Shown: positions 1 to 8,783, numbered from the stretch's first letter. The stretch is DNA of 64,000 nt from CAMDPA01 sp965223035 (GCA_965223035.1 OZ244980.1:5984602-6048601), one strand, 5' to 3'. Made by a program: numbers and translations. The notes: a model not told the origin generated them from the sequence alone.

Positions 1-59
1 GGTTGGCGACCGCTACGGCGAGACGGTATCACGGTTATGATCGCGACAGCAGGCCGACG

Positions 60-1415
60 ATGAGTGAAACCGATACGATCTGCGCCCTGTCCTCCGCCGC
101 CGGCCGCGCCGGGGTTGCGGTGGTGCGCGTCTCGGGTCCCCAAGCCGTCGCGATGGCGCAGGCGCTGGCCGGCGCTCAGCTGCGGCCACGTCGGGCCGCG
201 TTGCGCTCGATCAGGGATCCGCGCAGCGGTGAGGAGATCGATTGCGGGATCGTCCTGACGTTTCCGGCTCCGCGCAGTTTCACGGGAGAGCACGTGAGTG
301 AGCTGCATGTCCACGGCGGGCGCGCGGTCGTGGCCGGCGTGCTGGACGCCTTGGTCGCGTTGGGGTGCCGGCTGGCGGAGCCGGGCGAGTTCGCGCGGCG
401 GGCGTTCGATAATGGCAAGATCGATTTAACGCAGGCGGAGGGCATTGCCGACCTGATCGAGGCCGAAACCGAGGCGCAGCGCCGTCAAGCCGTGCGGCAG
501 GCCAAGGGCATCACGGCACGGCTCTACGAGGACTGGCGGGAGCAATTGATCGGCGCCCTAGCGCTGATGGAAGCGGCGATCGATTTCGCCGACGAGGCCG
601 ACGTGGCACCCGACACACAGGCTCAGGTGCGGGAGAGGGCATCCGCCCTCATGGACCAGATCAGCGCCCATCTCGACGATGGCAGACGCGGCGAGATCCT
701 CCGCGAGGGGTTCCAGGTGGTGCTGGCTGGACCGCCGAACGCCGGCAAGTCCAGTCTGCTGAACGCGTTGGCGCGGCGCGATGTAGCGATCGTGTCGCCG
801 GAAGCGGGAACCACGCGGGACGTGATCGAAGTCCGGCTGGACCTCGATGGCTTGCCGATCATCGTCAGCGATACGGCGGGCCTGCGTGCGGCTGAAGGCG
901 CGGTCGAGCGCGAGGGTGTCCGGCGCACGCTCGCAAGGGGGCGGGACGCCGATCTCGTGATCTGGCTGATGGAGGCCGGCAGCGTTGCGGTCGAACCGCC
1001 GGCCGCCTTGACGGAGACGGGTTCGGCGCTGCAGCCGGTGCTGAGCAAGGTGGACCTGGCCGGCGATGCCACCGCGATCGAGGCCGGCTTGCTCGGCCAT
1101 GGCGCTACGAAATCGCTCGCCGTCTCCGCCGTCACGGGGGTTGGGCTGGCGGCCTTGGTGGCGCGCATCGCCGAGCTGGCGCGGGCACGATTACAGCCCG
1201 GCGAGGCACCGGTCGTCACCCAGGCCCGCCACCGGCAGGCCCTGCAGGCGTGTCAGCAGGCGCTGGCGACGTTCCTGGATGGCGACATGACCCAGCCGGA
1301 GCTCCGCGCCGAGGACCTACGGCACGCGGCCCAGGCGTTGGGTCGTATCACCGGGCGGATCGACGCGGAGGACGTGTTGGACCAGGTGTTCGGTCGGTTC
1401 TGCATCGGCAAGTGA
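60..1415 (+). CDS. mnmE: tRNA uridine-5-carboxymethylaminomethyl modification GTPase MnmE
   Basis: MnmE works with MnmG to modify U34 in the wobble position of several tRNAs. The protein (451 aa from this ATG) shows the N-terminal tetrahydrofolate-binding domain opening with the DTICALSS motif, a central helical domain interrupted by a G domain with the P-loop GPPNAGKSS, a switch region DTAGLR and the C-terminal CIGK motif whose Cys is typical of active MnmE. An in-frame reading extends upstream to the window edge, but the ATG at 60 gives the family N-terminus (MSETDTICALSS), so I chose it. Length and motifs are normal. It begins the mnmE-mnmG-rsmG-parAB block characteristic of origin-proximal regions; mnmG follows after a 547 bp spacer holding two parS-like sites. 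Confidence 0.96.
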   Translation: MSETDTICALSSAAGRAGVAVVRVSGPQAVAMAQALAGAQLRPRRAALRSIRDPRSGEEIDCGIVLTFPAPRSFTGEHVSELHVHGGRAVVAGVLDALVALGCRLAEPGEFARRAFDNGKIDLTQAEGIADLIEAETEAQRRQAVRQAKGITARLYEDWREQLIGALALMEAAIDFADEADVAPDTQAQVRERASALMDQISAHLDDGRRGEILREGFQVVLAGPPNAGKSSLLNALARRDVAIVSPEAGTTRDVIEVRLDLDGLPIIVSDTAGLRAAEGAVEREGVRRTLARGRDADLVIWLMEAGSVAVEPPAALTETGSALQPVLSKVDLAGDATAIEAGLLGHGATKSLAVSAVTGVGLAALVARIAELARARLQPGEAPVVTQARHRQALQACQQALATFLDGDMTQPELRAEDLRHAAQALGRITGRIDAEDVLDQVFGRFCIGK

Positions 1416-1442
1416 TGCCGGCGCGACGTGTCAAGCGCGGAA

Positions 1443-1458
1443 TGTTTCACGTGAATCA
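1443..1458. promoter_or_regulatory. parS: parS-like ParB-binding site 1
   Basis: The 16-mer TGTTTCACGTGAATCA matches the widely conserved bacterial parS consensus TGTTTCACGTGAAACA at 15 of 16 positions. It sits 28 bp after mnmE and about 4.3 kb from parB, the usual distance for chromosomal centromere sites. The near-palindrome around CACGTG is seen directly; binding by ParB is inferred. Confidence 0.85.
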
Positions 1459-1471
1459 TTACCCACAAAAT

Positions 1472-1487
1472 TGTTTCACGTGAATCA
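1472..1487. promoter_or_regulatory. parS: parS-like ParB-binding site 2
   Basis: A second identical 16-mer (TGTTTCACGTGAATCA) lies 29 bp (start to start) after the first, in the same orientation, so both carry the same single departure from the consensus. Two closely spaced copies are common in ParB loading regions. The rest of the spacer up to mnmG (1488-1962) shows no recognisable gene apart from one doubtful short reading frame. Confidence 0.85.
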
Positions 1488-1602
1488 TTGGGTGTGGGGT
1501 GTGAGCACCGCCAGGGCTTGCCCGAGGGTCGAGACGAGCCGCGTCAGGCCTCCACTGAATGACCCGCGGTCGGGTCTGTGCCGCTCCCAACGAGGGGACA
1601 AT

Positions 1603-1743
1603 ATGACTGCGTCTATAGTTGTCGCCGGTATTGGGTCGTCATGGAAGGCAATTGAAGGTTTTGCGCAAGCGCCACGCCAGGACAAGCGCGCTTTGGCGGC
1701 ATTCGTGATTTTCAAGTTCAATCGCAACAGACTTGCCTCATGA
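1603..1743 (+). CDS. doubtful 46-aa small ORF
   Basis: A short frame starts with ATG after a fair ribosome-binding sequence (GAGGGG, 6-7 bp upstream) and encodes a 46-residue peptide starting MTASIVVAGIGSS. I do not recognise it and see no signal peptide or membrane segment. It is the only plausible coding content in the 475 bp between the parS pair and mnmG. It may be chance; conservation in related genomes would decide. Confidence 0.15.
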   Translation: MTASIVVAGIGSSWKAIEGFAQAPRQDKRALAAFVIFKFNRNRLAS

Positions 1744-1962
1744 ATTGCTTCTCGATTGACCCTCGCTGGTTTGGGGTTGCCGTCGTTGGCCGAAGCCGTT
1801 CATGGATGGGACCGCCACGACCAGCGGACCGCCGGGAGCATCGGGCGTGTGCCGATTGAGCCGGTTGCGTGCAGGCCAATCCCGTGCCTTTGACCCGGTG
1901 GCTGGGCTCGGATAGAGATCGGCTTAGCAAGGTTTTGGGCGTAGGGCGCGAGAATTGAGGCG

Positions 1963-3837
1963 ATGAGCGCATGTCACATCGATGTCGTGGTGGTGGGTGG
2001 TGGCCACGCCGGCTGTGAGGCTGCCGCCGCTGCTGCGCGGATGGGCGCGACGACGGCGCTGGTCACGCATCGCTTCGACACGATCGGTGCAATGTCCTGC
2101 AACCCGGCGATCGGGGGGCTGGGCAAAGGGCATCTGGTGCGTGAGATCGATGCCCTGGACGGTCTGATGGGTCGGGTGGCCGACGCCGCCGGGATCCAGT
2201 TCCGGTTGCTGAACCGCTCGCGTGGGCCAGCGGTCCAGGGCCCGCGCGCGCAGGCCGACCGCGCGCTTTACCGGCAGGCGATGCAACACGAGATCCGCGA
2301 GCAGGACCGTCTTAGCGTGGTCGAAGGCGCGGTCGAGGACCTGATCGTGACCGACGGACGGGTTTGTGGGGTGGTGACCGCCGACGGCGACCGGCTACGG
2401 GCGGGTGCGGTGGTGTTGACCACGGGCACCTTCTTGCGCGGGCTGATCCACATCGGCGCAACGCAAATCCAGGCCGGACGCATCGATGAAGCGCCGTCGT
2501 TGCGGCTGCCACGGCGGCTGGCGGCGCTTGGCTTCGCCCTGGGCCGGTTGAAGACCGGGACGCCAGCGCGCCTTTGCGCGCGGTCGATTGATTGGGCCCA
2601 ACTTGTAGAACAGCCGGGTGACGAAGATCCCGTTCCGTTTTCTTTTCTTGCGGATAAGATTACGTCCCAGCAAGTCAGCTGTTATATTACAGAGACGACC
2701 TTGGAGACCCACAAGATCATTCGGAATAATCTTGGCCAATCGGCCATGTATTCTGGACGGATTTCCAGCGTAGGGCCGAGATATTGCCCGTCGATTGAGG
2801 ATAAGGTGGTCCGCTTCGCAGATCGTGAGCGGCATCAAGTGTTCCTGGAGCCGGAGGGACGTAACGACGATACGATTTATCCCAATGGCGTCTCGACGGC
2901 GCTGCCGGCCGAGGTCCAGGTCCAGTTCTTGCGCACGATGCCGGGATTGCACAGAGTTGAAATCAAGCGGCCCGGCTATGCGATCGAGTATGACTATGCC
3001 GATCCGCGGCAGTTGGCGCCGACGCTGGAGGCGCGGCGGGCCCCGGGATTGTTTCTGGCCGGCCAGATCAACGGCACCACCGGGTATGAAGAGGCCGGCG
3101 CGCAAGGCGTTATGGCCGGCATCAACGCCGCCCGCAGGGCGGACGGTCGGGACGGCGTCGTCGTCTCGCGCGCCGATGCTTACCTCGGTGTCATGATCGA
3201 TGATTTGGTGTGCCGCGGCGTCAGCGAGCCGTATCGGATGTTCACCTCGCGCGCCGAATTCCGGCTCAGGATGCGGGCCGACAATGCCGATCAACGGCTG
3301 ACGCCGCTCGGTGTGGAGCTCGGCTGCGTCGGACACCGGCGCCAGGCCGCCTTCGAAGACAAGCGCGCTGAGCTGGCGGCCGGGCGGGCCATGCTCGAGG
3401 CGCTGTCATTGACGCCGAACCAGGCCAGCCGCTGCGGCTTGCAGATCAACCACGATGGTCGGCGGCGGTCGGCCTTCGAGCTCTTGGCCTATGCCGACAT
3501 CAAGCTGCTGCGCCTAGCGGAAATATGGTCACAGATCAACGTGTTAGACCAAAAGGTGGCACGCCAACTCGAGATCGATGCCAAATATGCGGCGTACCTT
3601 GAGCGGCAGGCGCTGGACGTGGCGCTGCTCAAACGTGACGAGGCCACGGCGATCCCGGCGGGCATCGATTATGCCGACATTACCGGGCTTTCGAGTGAGC
3701 TGTTGCACAAGCTGACGCAGCGGCAGCCTGGCTCGTTGGCCCAAGCCGCGGCCATCGACGGCATGACGCCGGCCGCCTTGCTGTTGCTGCGCGGCCACTT
3801 GAAGCGATTGAAAAGGCACAATAAAGCGTTGGCCTAG
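1963..3837 (+). CDS. mnmG: tRNA uridine-5-carboxymethylaminomethyl modification enzyme MnmG (GidA)
   Basis: MnmG is the FAD/NADH-dependent partner of MnmE in wobble-uridine modification. The 624-aa product has the N-terminal dinucleotide-binding motif VVGGGHAGCEAA, the family signatures GPAVQGPRAQAD and GQINGTTGYEEA, and the helical C-terminal domain ending with LLRGHLKR. Length is typical (620-630 aa). The ATG at 1963 gives the normal N-terminus. The TAG stop codon (3835-3837) is inside the CTAG that forms the left edge of a family A palindromic repeat, so the repeat abuts the gene with no spacer. rsmG follows 220 bp later. Confidence 0.96.
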   Translation: MSACHIDVVVVGGGHAGCEAAAAAARMGATTALVTHRFDTIGAMSCNPAIGGLGKGHLVREIDALDGLMGRVADAAGIQFRLLNRSRGPAVQGPRAQADRALYRQAMQHEIREQDRLSVVEGAVEDLIVTDGRVCGVVTADGDRLRAGAVVLTTGTFLRGLIHIGATQIQAGRIDEAPSLRLPRRLAALGFALGRLKTGTPARLCARSIDWAQLVEQPGDEDPVPFSFLADKITSQQVSCYITETTLETHKIIRNNLGQSAMYSGRISSVGPRYCPSIEDKVVRFADRERHQVFLEPEGRNDDTIYPNGVSTALPAEVQVQFLRTMPGLHRVEIKRPGYAIEYDYADPRQLAPTLEARRAPGLFLAGQINGTTGYEEAGAQGVMAGINAARRADGRDGVVVSRADAYLGVMIDDLVCRGVSEPYRMFTSRAEFRLRMRADNADQRLTPLGVELGCVGHRRQAAFEDKRAELAAGRAMLEALSLTPNQASRCGLQINHDGRRRSAFELLAYADIKLLRLAEIWSQINVLDQKVARQLEIDAKYAAYLERQALDVALLKRDEATAIPAGIDYADITGLSSELLHKLTQRQPGSLAQAAAIDGMTPAALLLLRGHLKRLKRHNKALA

Positions 3838-3986
3838 GGCAACCTGCTTTGGATCGGAATCGGAACGATCCCGATTAAAGGCAGAAAGTTGCTCACCACT
3901 TTAAGAGCGATCATCTTTGCGCCTTAAATCGGAACCGGCGCAATTGGAACCGGCGTTGCGGTTCCGATTTAAGGCGCGATGATCTA
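3834..3986. repeat. family A palindromic repeat, copy A1 (full)
   Basis: Full-length copy of an interspersed element with two inverted repeats. One half contains ATCGGAATCGGAACGATCCC flanked by arms of the type GCCTTTAATCGG; the other contains GCGCCTTAAATCGGAACC and its reverse complement. The halves are joined by a linker resembling CACTTTAAGAGCGATCATC. The left CTAG overlaps the mnmG stop codon and the right end reads GATGATCTA. Orientation is opposite to copies A3, A4 and A9. The remaining 70 bp to rsmG show nothing distinct. Confidence 0.9.
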
Positions 3987-4057
3987 AGGGCCAGCTGCGC
4001 GCGCAAGTTGCCAATCCGATTCAACGCTTTGCTCGACCAAACCCCGGTGCAGTCGCG

Positions 4058-4801
4058 ATGGCCAAAAACCGCAACCACTCTCCACCCGGGCGGCCGCACC
4101 AACCTGATCTCGCCCCGCAGACCCGCGGCGCCGGCGCAGCGGTCTTTGATGCCGAAGCGTTTGCAACGGCGTTCGGAGTTTCACGTGAAACCTTGACACG
4201 GCTCAAAATCTATGAGTCGGCGCTGTTGCGCTGGCAGAAATCCACCAATCTGGTGGCATCGGCCACCTTGCGTGAGATCTGGTGGCGGCACTTTGCCGAC
4301 AGCGCGCAGATCGCCCGGTTGATCCCGGCCGGCGCTGAGGTGCTGGTCGATCTGGGCTCGGGCGCCGGATTTCCCGGGCTGGTGTTGGCGATCATGCGCG
4401 CCGACACGCCGCCGCCGCTTCGGGTCGTGTTGGTCGAAAGCGACCGGCGCAAAGGTGCATTCTTGCGCGAGGTGGCCCGACAAACGCGCACCGATGTCGA
4501 AATCCTGTCGACAAGAATCGAAAATCTTGAGAATCTGTTAACAGTGCAGCGAATCGATGTGGTTACCGCGAGGGCGGTGGCCCCGCTGGATCGGCTGTTC
4601 GAATTGACGGCACCGCTGTTTGCCGCGGGCACCGTGGGGCTATTTCCCAAGGGCCGTGGCGCAGCCCAGGAAATCGAAGCCGCGCGTGAGCGCTGGGCGT
4701 TCGATGTCTCATTGGTATCCAGCCTCACCGAGTCCGGCGCCAGCATCGTCGTGGTGGGAAGGCTCAGTGCCCGTAGCGTTGGCGATCATTCACAGCTTTG
4801 A
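4058..4801 (+). CDS. rsmG: 16S rRNA (guanine(527)-N(7))-methyltransferase RsmG (GidB)
   Basis: RsmG methylates G527 of 16S rRNA using S-adenosylmethionine. The SAM-binding motif VDLGSGAGFPGLVLA sits near residues 97-111, followed by the acidic VESDRRKGAFLREV segment and the VTARAVAPL motif. At 247 aa it is slightly longer than usual (about 210) because of a Pro/Arg-rich N-terminal extension of around 30 residues; a later start cannot be excluded but no better ATG lies before the conserved part. A parS-like palindrome is embedded in codons about 41-45 and encodes the V-S-R-E-T run. parA starts 17 bp downstream, suggesting co-transcription. Confidence 0.94.
   Translation: MAKNRNHSPPGRPHQPDLAPQTRGAGAAVFDAEAFATAFGVSRETLTRLKIYESALLRWQKSTNLVASATLREIWWRHFADSAQIARLIPAGAEVLVDLGSGAGFPGLVLAIMRADTPPPLRVVLVESDRRKGAFLREVARQTRTDVEILSTRIENLENLLTVQRIDVVTARAVAPLDRLFELTAPLFAAGTVGLFPKGRGAAQEIEAARERWAFDVSLVSSLTESGASIVVVGRLSARSVGDHSQL
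4177..4192. promoter_or_regulatory. parS: parS-like ParB-binding site 3, inside rsmG
   Basis: AGTTTCACGTGAAACC contains the perfect 14-bp core GTTTCACGTGAAAC of the parS consensus, with only the two outermost bases differing. It lies in the coding sequence of rsmG and about 630 bp before parA. A centromere site embedded in rsmG is a known arrangement in several bacteria; occupancy here is inferred. Confidence 0.88.
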
Positions 4802-4818
4802 TTGGGAGGGGTTGAGCC

Positions 4819-5640
4819 ATGACTGGCGCGACCAAAACAGCGGCCAGTGTGCGCGTTTTGGCCATCACGAACCAGAAGGGCGGTGTCGGAAAAACGACGA
4901 CAGCGATCAATCTTGGTACTGCATTGGCCGCGATCGGCGAACGGGTATTGCTCATCGATACCGATCCTCAGGGTAATGCGGGCACGGGGGTGGGAATAGC
5001 CGCCGAAGCGCGCGTGTTGACGACGCTCGACGTTTTGAACGGAGACGCTACGTTGGTCGATGCGGCGCTGCCAACGGCCGTGCCGAACTTGTCGATCGTC
5101 GCGTCGAACGGGGATCTGATCGGCTATGAAGGCGACGATATCCTCGACCGGGACCGGCTCTATCGTTTGCGCGATGCCGTGGCACGATTGGCGGCCACGC
5201 CCGAAGGCTCGCCCTTCAGCTACGTGCTGATCGACTGCCCGCCGGCCGTGAACCTGCTGACGCTAAATGCTCTGACGGCCGCCCAGGCCGTACTGGTGCC
5301 GGTGCAATGTGAGTTCTTCGCGTTGGAAGGCATTACTCAACTACGTGATTCAATTGAGCAAATCCGGCAAGCGCTAAACCCGATACTGGAAATCCAAGGG
5401 GTCGTGCTGACCATGCACGACCAACGCACCGGATTATCACGCGAGGTCGCAGCCGAGGTGCGCTCGTTCTTCGGCGCGAAGGTTTATGATACCGTCATCC
5501 CCCGTAACGTTCGCTTGGCTGAAGCGCCGTCGCATGGCCAGCCGATCCTGATCTACGATTATGACTGTGCAGGGAGCCAAGCCTACATCAAGCTGGCGAC
5601 GGAGATAATCAATCGCGAGCAAGCCGCAAAGGCGGCTTGA
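4819..5640 (+). CDS. parA: chromosome-partitioning ATPase ParA (Soj)
   Basis: ParA is the DNA-binding ATPase that moves ParB-parS complexes during chromosome segregation. The 273-aa protein has the deviant Walker A motif KGGVGKTTTAINL near residues 19-31, the DTDPQGNAGTG switch and the IDCPPAVNLLTLNAL Walker B region. The ATG is preceded by a good ribosome-binding site (GGAGGGG, 4805-4811). It follows rsmG by 17 bp and precedes parB by 111 bp, the usual order. Confidence 0.96.
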   Translation: MTGATKTAASVRVLAITNQKGGVGKTTTAINLGTALAAIGERVLLIDTDPQGNAGTGVGIAAEARVLTTLDVLNGDATLVDAALPTAVPNLSIVASNGDLIGYEGDDILDRDRLYRLRDAVARLAATPEGSPFSYVLIDCPPAVNLLTLNALTAAQAVLVPVQCEFFALEGITQLRDSIEQIRQALNPILEIQGVVLTMHDQRTGLSREVAAEVRSFFGAKVYDTVIPRNVRLAEAPSHGQPILIYDYDCAGSQAYIKLATEIINREQAAKAA

Positions 5641-5751
5641 TGCAGCTTGCTGCAGATGCGGTCGCGCCCGCCGGCGGACGATTTGGGTGCTGAGTGTGGC
5701 GTTTGCCCGCCGGCTCAAGCGGTGGTGGGTGGATGGAAAGGATTGGATGGC

Positions 5752-6657
5752 ATGTCGACACCGATGCAGAAAAGTCGCCTCGGGCGCGGGCTGGCGTCGT
5801 TAATTGGTGATGCCGGCCAGGCGCAACCGGTCGAGGCGAACGACAGCGTGCCGCCCGAAGGCGAGCATCGGGTTTTACCGATCGACATCGTCAGACCGAC
5901 CCGGCTCAATCCGCGCAGGCATTTTCGGCAGGAAGACCTGGAGGAGCTGGCTGAATCGATTCGTCACAAGGGCCTGGTGCAGCCGATCATCGTGCGGCCC
6001 GATCCATCGCAAGGCGGCTACGAGATCGTGGCCGGCGAGCGCCGATGGCGTGCGGCGCAGGTTGCAAAACTGCATGAGATTCCAGCGGTTATCCGTCAGC
6101 TGTCGGATCAAGATGTGCTCGAGTTCGCGATTATTGAGAACGTGCAGCGCGCCGATCTCAATCCGATCGAGGAAGCGGGCGGCTATCGCGAGCTGATCGA
6201 GCGGTTCGGCTACACCCAGGACAAGCTGGCCGACGTCATCGGCAAGAGCCGTAGCCATCTCGCCAATACCCTACGCTTGTTGAAGCTGCCGGACCGGGTG
6301 CAGGCAATGGTCAGCAACGGCCAACTGACGGCAGGTCATGCTCGCGCGCTGGTCGGTCGGCCGGATGCGGAATTGCTGGCACAGCGCATTGTTCAAGGCT
6401 CGCTTAATGTGCGCGAGGTGGAGTCTTTGGTGCAGACCGGTCAGACCCCGATCGGTGTGCCGGCCAATGGCGGCGGTGGACGCCGAAGCCGGGAGAAGGA
6501 CCCCGATACGCGGGATTTCGAGAAAGAATTGACCGATGCGCTGGGGCTGAGGGTGGAGCTCAAGCGCGGCTCCGGGGAGAGCGGCCTGCTGACCATCAAA
6601 TATGGCAATTTTGATCAGCTGGATTATATCCGAGCGCGCTTGACGGGTAGCAGTTAA
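5752..6657 (+). CDS. parB: chromosome-partitioning protein ParB (Spo0J)
   Basis: ParB is a CTP-dependent DNA clamp that loads at parS. The N-terminal ParA-interacting motif KSRLGRGLASLIGD, the CTPase motifs (AGERRWRAAQ and ENVQRADLNPIEEA), a helix-turn-helix with KSRSHLANTLRLL and a C-terminal dimerisation domain are all visible in order. The frame is open further upstream, but the ATG at 5752 follows GGAAAGGA and gives the standard N-terminus, yielding 301 aa. The expected targets are the three parS-like sites at 1443, 1472 and 4177. The holA gene often seen downstream in alphaproteobacteria is absent. Confidence 0.95.
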   Translation: MSTPMQKSRLGRGLASLIGDAGQAQPVEANDSVPPEGEHRVLPIDIVRPTRLNPRRHFRQEDLEELAESIRHKGLVQPIIVRPDPSQGGYEIVAGERRWRAAQVAKLHEIPAVIRQLSDQDVLEFAIIENVQRADLNPIEEAGGYRELIERFGYTQDKLADVIGKSRSHLANTLRLLKLPDRVQAMVSNGQLTAGHARALVGRPDAELLAQRIVQGSLNVREVESLVQTGQTPIGVPANGGGGRRSREKDPDTRDFEKELTDALGLRVELKRGSGESGLLTIKYGNFDQLDYIRARLTGSS

Positions 6658-7007
6658 TCGCGGTCGTTGCGGTGTCGGATCGACCGGGACCTGGTTGGAG
6701 ATCAAGTCTGCCTGAGATGGATGTGGCTCATGCGGCAGCGGCCCACGATGCGGCTTGAGTATCGGCCGGCGGTGGCGAGTTCGCTCGCGCAGATCATCAG
6801 TCGGAGGCGGATGCTCTGGCTTTGCGCGGCGAAATGATTGATCCTGAGGCCTTCCGCAGCGGTCTGGGCGAGATTGGCAGCGCGCAGCCGCCGATTTGGC
6901 GCGGGTTGATCGCGTCGGAAGCTGCACAATGGTCGGTCGAGCCCGGCCAGGGTTGCGCAAATTTGATCGATAGATCGATTTCGGTAAAAATAGCAGATGG
7001 GGTCAGG
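6658..7007. other. intergenic stretch without recognisable gene
   Basis: These 350 bp between parB and the hydrolase gene hold an open frame that is continuous with the hydrolase, but its translation has no family resemblance and no good start signal. I see no repeat copy or RNA gene here. A promoter for the hydrolase gene probably lies near the AT-richer part around 6955-6995. Confidence 0.4.
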
Positions 7008-7805
7008 ATGCGATGGATCAGATTTTCGAAGGAGGGCCGTACAGCCTATGGGGTGCTGGACGGGGATCGGATCACGGTAGTCGATGGTAGCCCGTTTGAC
7101 GCATTCGAGACAACGTCGCGGCACTATGATCTGGCCGAGGTGGAGATTGAGATCCCGGTGCTGCCTCCCACCTTCTACGCGGTTGGCTTCAATTATACCG
7201 AGCACATCAAGAAAGTTGCGGCACGCACCGGGGTCGAGCCCAGCATCCCGACCCAGCCAGACGTTGGCTATCGAGCCAATAATGCATTGATTCCGCATGG
7301 TGCACCGGTGGTGATTCCACCTGATGCGAGCGAGTCCGTTCAGTATGAGGGTGAGCTAGTCGTCGTGATCGGCAAGCGCGCCAAGGGGCTCAGCGAGGAC
7401 GAGGCGTTGTCATGCGTTTTGGGTTATACGATTGGCAATGATGTCAGCCAGCGCGATTGGCAAAAGTCCGATCGGACCCTGTGGCGGGCGAAAAATACCG
7501 ACACCTTCAACCCGATGGGGCCGTGGATTGAGACGGATGTCGATCTTGATCAGCTGGAGACCCGGGTGCGGGTCAACGGGGAGGAAAGCCTACGGTTCAA
7601 GACCAACGCGATGCTGTTTGGCGTCGAAAGGTATATCAGTACGATCACCCGCTATATCACGCTCCATCCCGGTGACGTGATTTGGATGGGGACGGATGGT
7701 GCATCGCCGAACCTCAAGGCCGGTGACGTGGTCGAGGTCGAGATTGACGGCATCGGCGTGTTGCGCAATCGGTTTGTCGCCGCGGGGGACCGACAAAGCC
7801 GGTGA
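7008..7805 (+). CDS. fumarylacetoacetate hydrolase (FAH) family protein
   Basis: FAH-family enzymes hydrolyse, decarboxylate or isomerise acylpyruvate-like compounds at a divalent metal. The 265-aa product shows a short N-terminal domain (MRWIRFSKEGR) and the catalytic domain with FYAVGFNYTEH, the metal-binding YEGELVVVIGKR glutamates, and the IGNDVSQRDWQ motif containing the metal-ligand Asp. The chosen ATG at 7008 follows GGTCAGG and matches the usual N-terminus; the frame extends upstream without support. Substrate cannot be told; 2-hydroxyhepta-2,4-diene-1,7-dioate isomerase and acylpyruvase are both possible. It stands alone between parB and the pilus locus. Confidence 0.88.
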   Translation: MRWIRFSKEGRTAYGVLDGDRITVVDGSPFDAFETTSRHYDLAEVEIEIPVLPPTFYAVGFNYTEHIKKVAARTGVEPSIPTQPDVGYRANNALIPHGAPVVIPPDASESVQYEGELVVVIGKRAKGLSEDEALSCVLGYTIGNDVSQRDWQKSDRTLWRAKNTDTFNPMGPWIETDVDLDQLETRVRVNGEESLRFKTNAMLFGVERYISTITRYITLHPGDVIWMGTDGASPNLKAGDVVEVEIDGIGVLRNRFVAAGDRQSR

Positions 7806-7832
7806 CGCCCTGAGACTGTTTCCGCATCAGGG

Positions 7833-7940
7833 GTATTAGCCTGGCCGGTCCGCTCTCCGGACCAGCCAATCGCATAAACGTGCCTTTGGGTGGCCGGGCG
7901 GGGGCGGGATGGATGCGGCTCAATCTGAAACGCTCGAAAA
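7833..7940. repeat. family B repeat, copy B1
   Basis: This segment shares blocks with other family B copies: CATAAACGTGCCTTTGGGTG followed by GGCCGGGCGGG, and a closing CTGAAACGCTC. It includes a small hairpin GGTCCG/CGGACC (7847-7863). It lies about 95 bp before a family A copy. The boundaries are approximate because family B is only loosely conserved. Confidence 0.55.
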
Positions 7941-8032
7941 AGCGCGATAGAAGCTGCTGCCTGAGCCCGCAGAAAATGACTGGGGCGCAGGCCCGGTAGG
8001 CTGTGATGTTTCCAGACTTGCGTCGAATTCAG

Positions 8033-8114
8033 CTAGATCATCGCTCATAAAGTGTAGAGCAACCTGCCTTTAGTCGGGATCGTTCCGATTCCGATTAAAG
8101 GCAGGTTGCTCTAG
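8033..8114. repeat. family A palindromic repeat, copy A2 (half element)
   Basis: The copy begins CTAGATCATCGCTC and ends GGTTGCTCTAG, both edges having CTAG. It retains only the half with the arms CTGCCTTTAGTCGG and CCGATTAAAGGCAG, giving one strong stem-loop. The 3' end of the response regulator gene on the minus strand runs into it, so the repeat encodes that protein's last residues. Confidence 0.9.
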
Positions 8115-8783
8115 GACGCTCGCGACAGCGTCGAATTCGGCGGCAATGTTTGACACGGATCTTTCGTTCGCGTCGGTGTTGCAAATCGTTTCCTGCGCCA
8201 GACGGGTCTCGAGTTTGAAGCACAGCTGGGCCAAGCGGGATGCGCCGAGATTCGCGCTGGAGGATTTGAATGCGTGCGCTGTCGTGCGCAGATCGTCTTG
8301 GTGCTGTTCCCGCAGCGCAGCCCGCGATTGGTCAATGGCATCTGGCGCGTAACGTCGGATGGCGTCGCGCAGATTCCCCTCAGTATTCGCCGCGCGAAGA
8401 ACAAAATTAACATGCTGAACGAAAAGTGGCCAATTCAGCGGTTTCGATAGAACAGACGTGGCGCCGGCGTCGAATGCTCTGGAAATCGAATCGGTATCGT
8501 CGTTGCCGGTAATAACAATAACGGGCAGATGGCGATTGTTTTGGAAATGCCTGACTTTCGTGATCAGTTCAAGGCCGGGCAACGTCGGCATCATCACATC
8601 GAAAACGGCAATATCGAAGGATTGTTCCTGCATCCGGTGCAGGGCTTGGGCGGCATCGGCAACCGTCTCGACCGCGAAACCCGCATCGGTCAGCGCGGTG
8701 GCTGCCATCTCTCGGTAAAACGCGTCATCATCGGCGACGAGAATCGATCGGGGAGCCCCGAGATGTCGCGCTGAAGCGGGCAT
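8070..8783 (-). CDS. response regulator with C-terminal HPt domain
   Basis: A receiver domain (residues about 12-130) has the acidic pocket DDD, the phospho-acceptor Asp in VFDVMMPTLPG, the Thr in VITGND and the Lys in LSKPL. It is followed by a histidine phosphotransfer domain with the HAFKSSSANLGA motif, where His is the phosphorylated residue. The 237-aa protein therefore looks like a one-piece phosphorelay module. It starts 25 bp after tadC and is probably the last gene of the pilus operon, occupying the place where tadD is often found. The final residues (LEQPAFNRNRNDPD) are encoded by family A repeat sequence, so the native C-terminus has probably been replaced or extended. Confidence 0.88.
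   Translation of the reverse strand: MPASARHLGAPRSILVADDDAFYREMAATALTDAGFAVETVADAAQALHRMQEQSFDIAVFDVMMPTLPGLELITKVRHFQNNRHLPVIVITGNDDTDSISRAFDAGATSVLSKPLNWPLFVQHVNFVLRAANTEGNLRDAIRRYAPDAIDQSRAALREQHQDDLRTTAHAFKSSSANLGASRLAQLCFKLETRLAQETICNTDANERSVSNIAAEFDAVASVLEQPAFNRNRNDPD

Noticed and set aside
1471..1602. Start of a plus-strand frame with MFHVNH at a parS site
   Set aside because: The apparent start is the parS palindrome itself; no ribosome-binding site and no family features.
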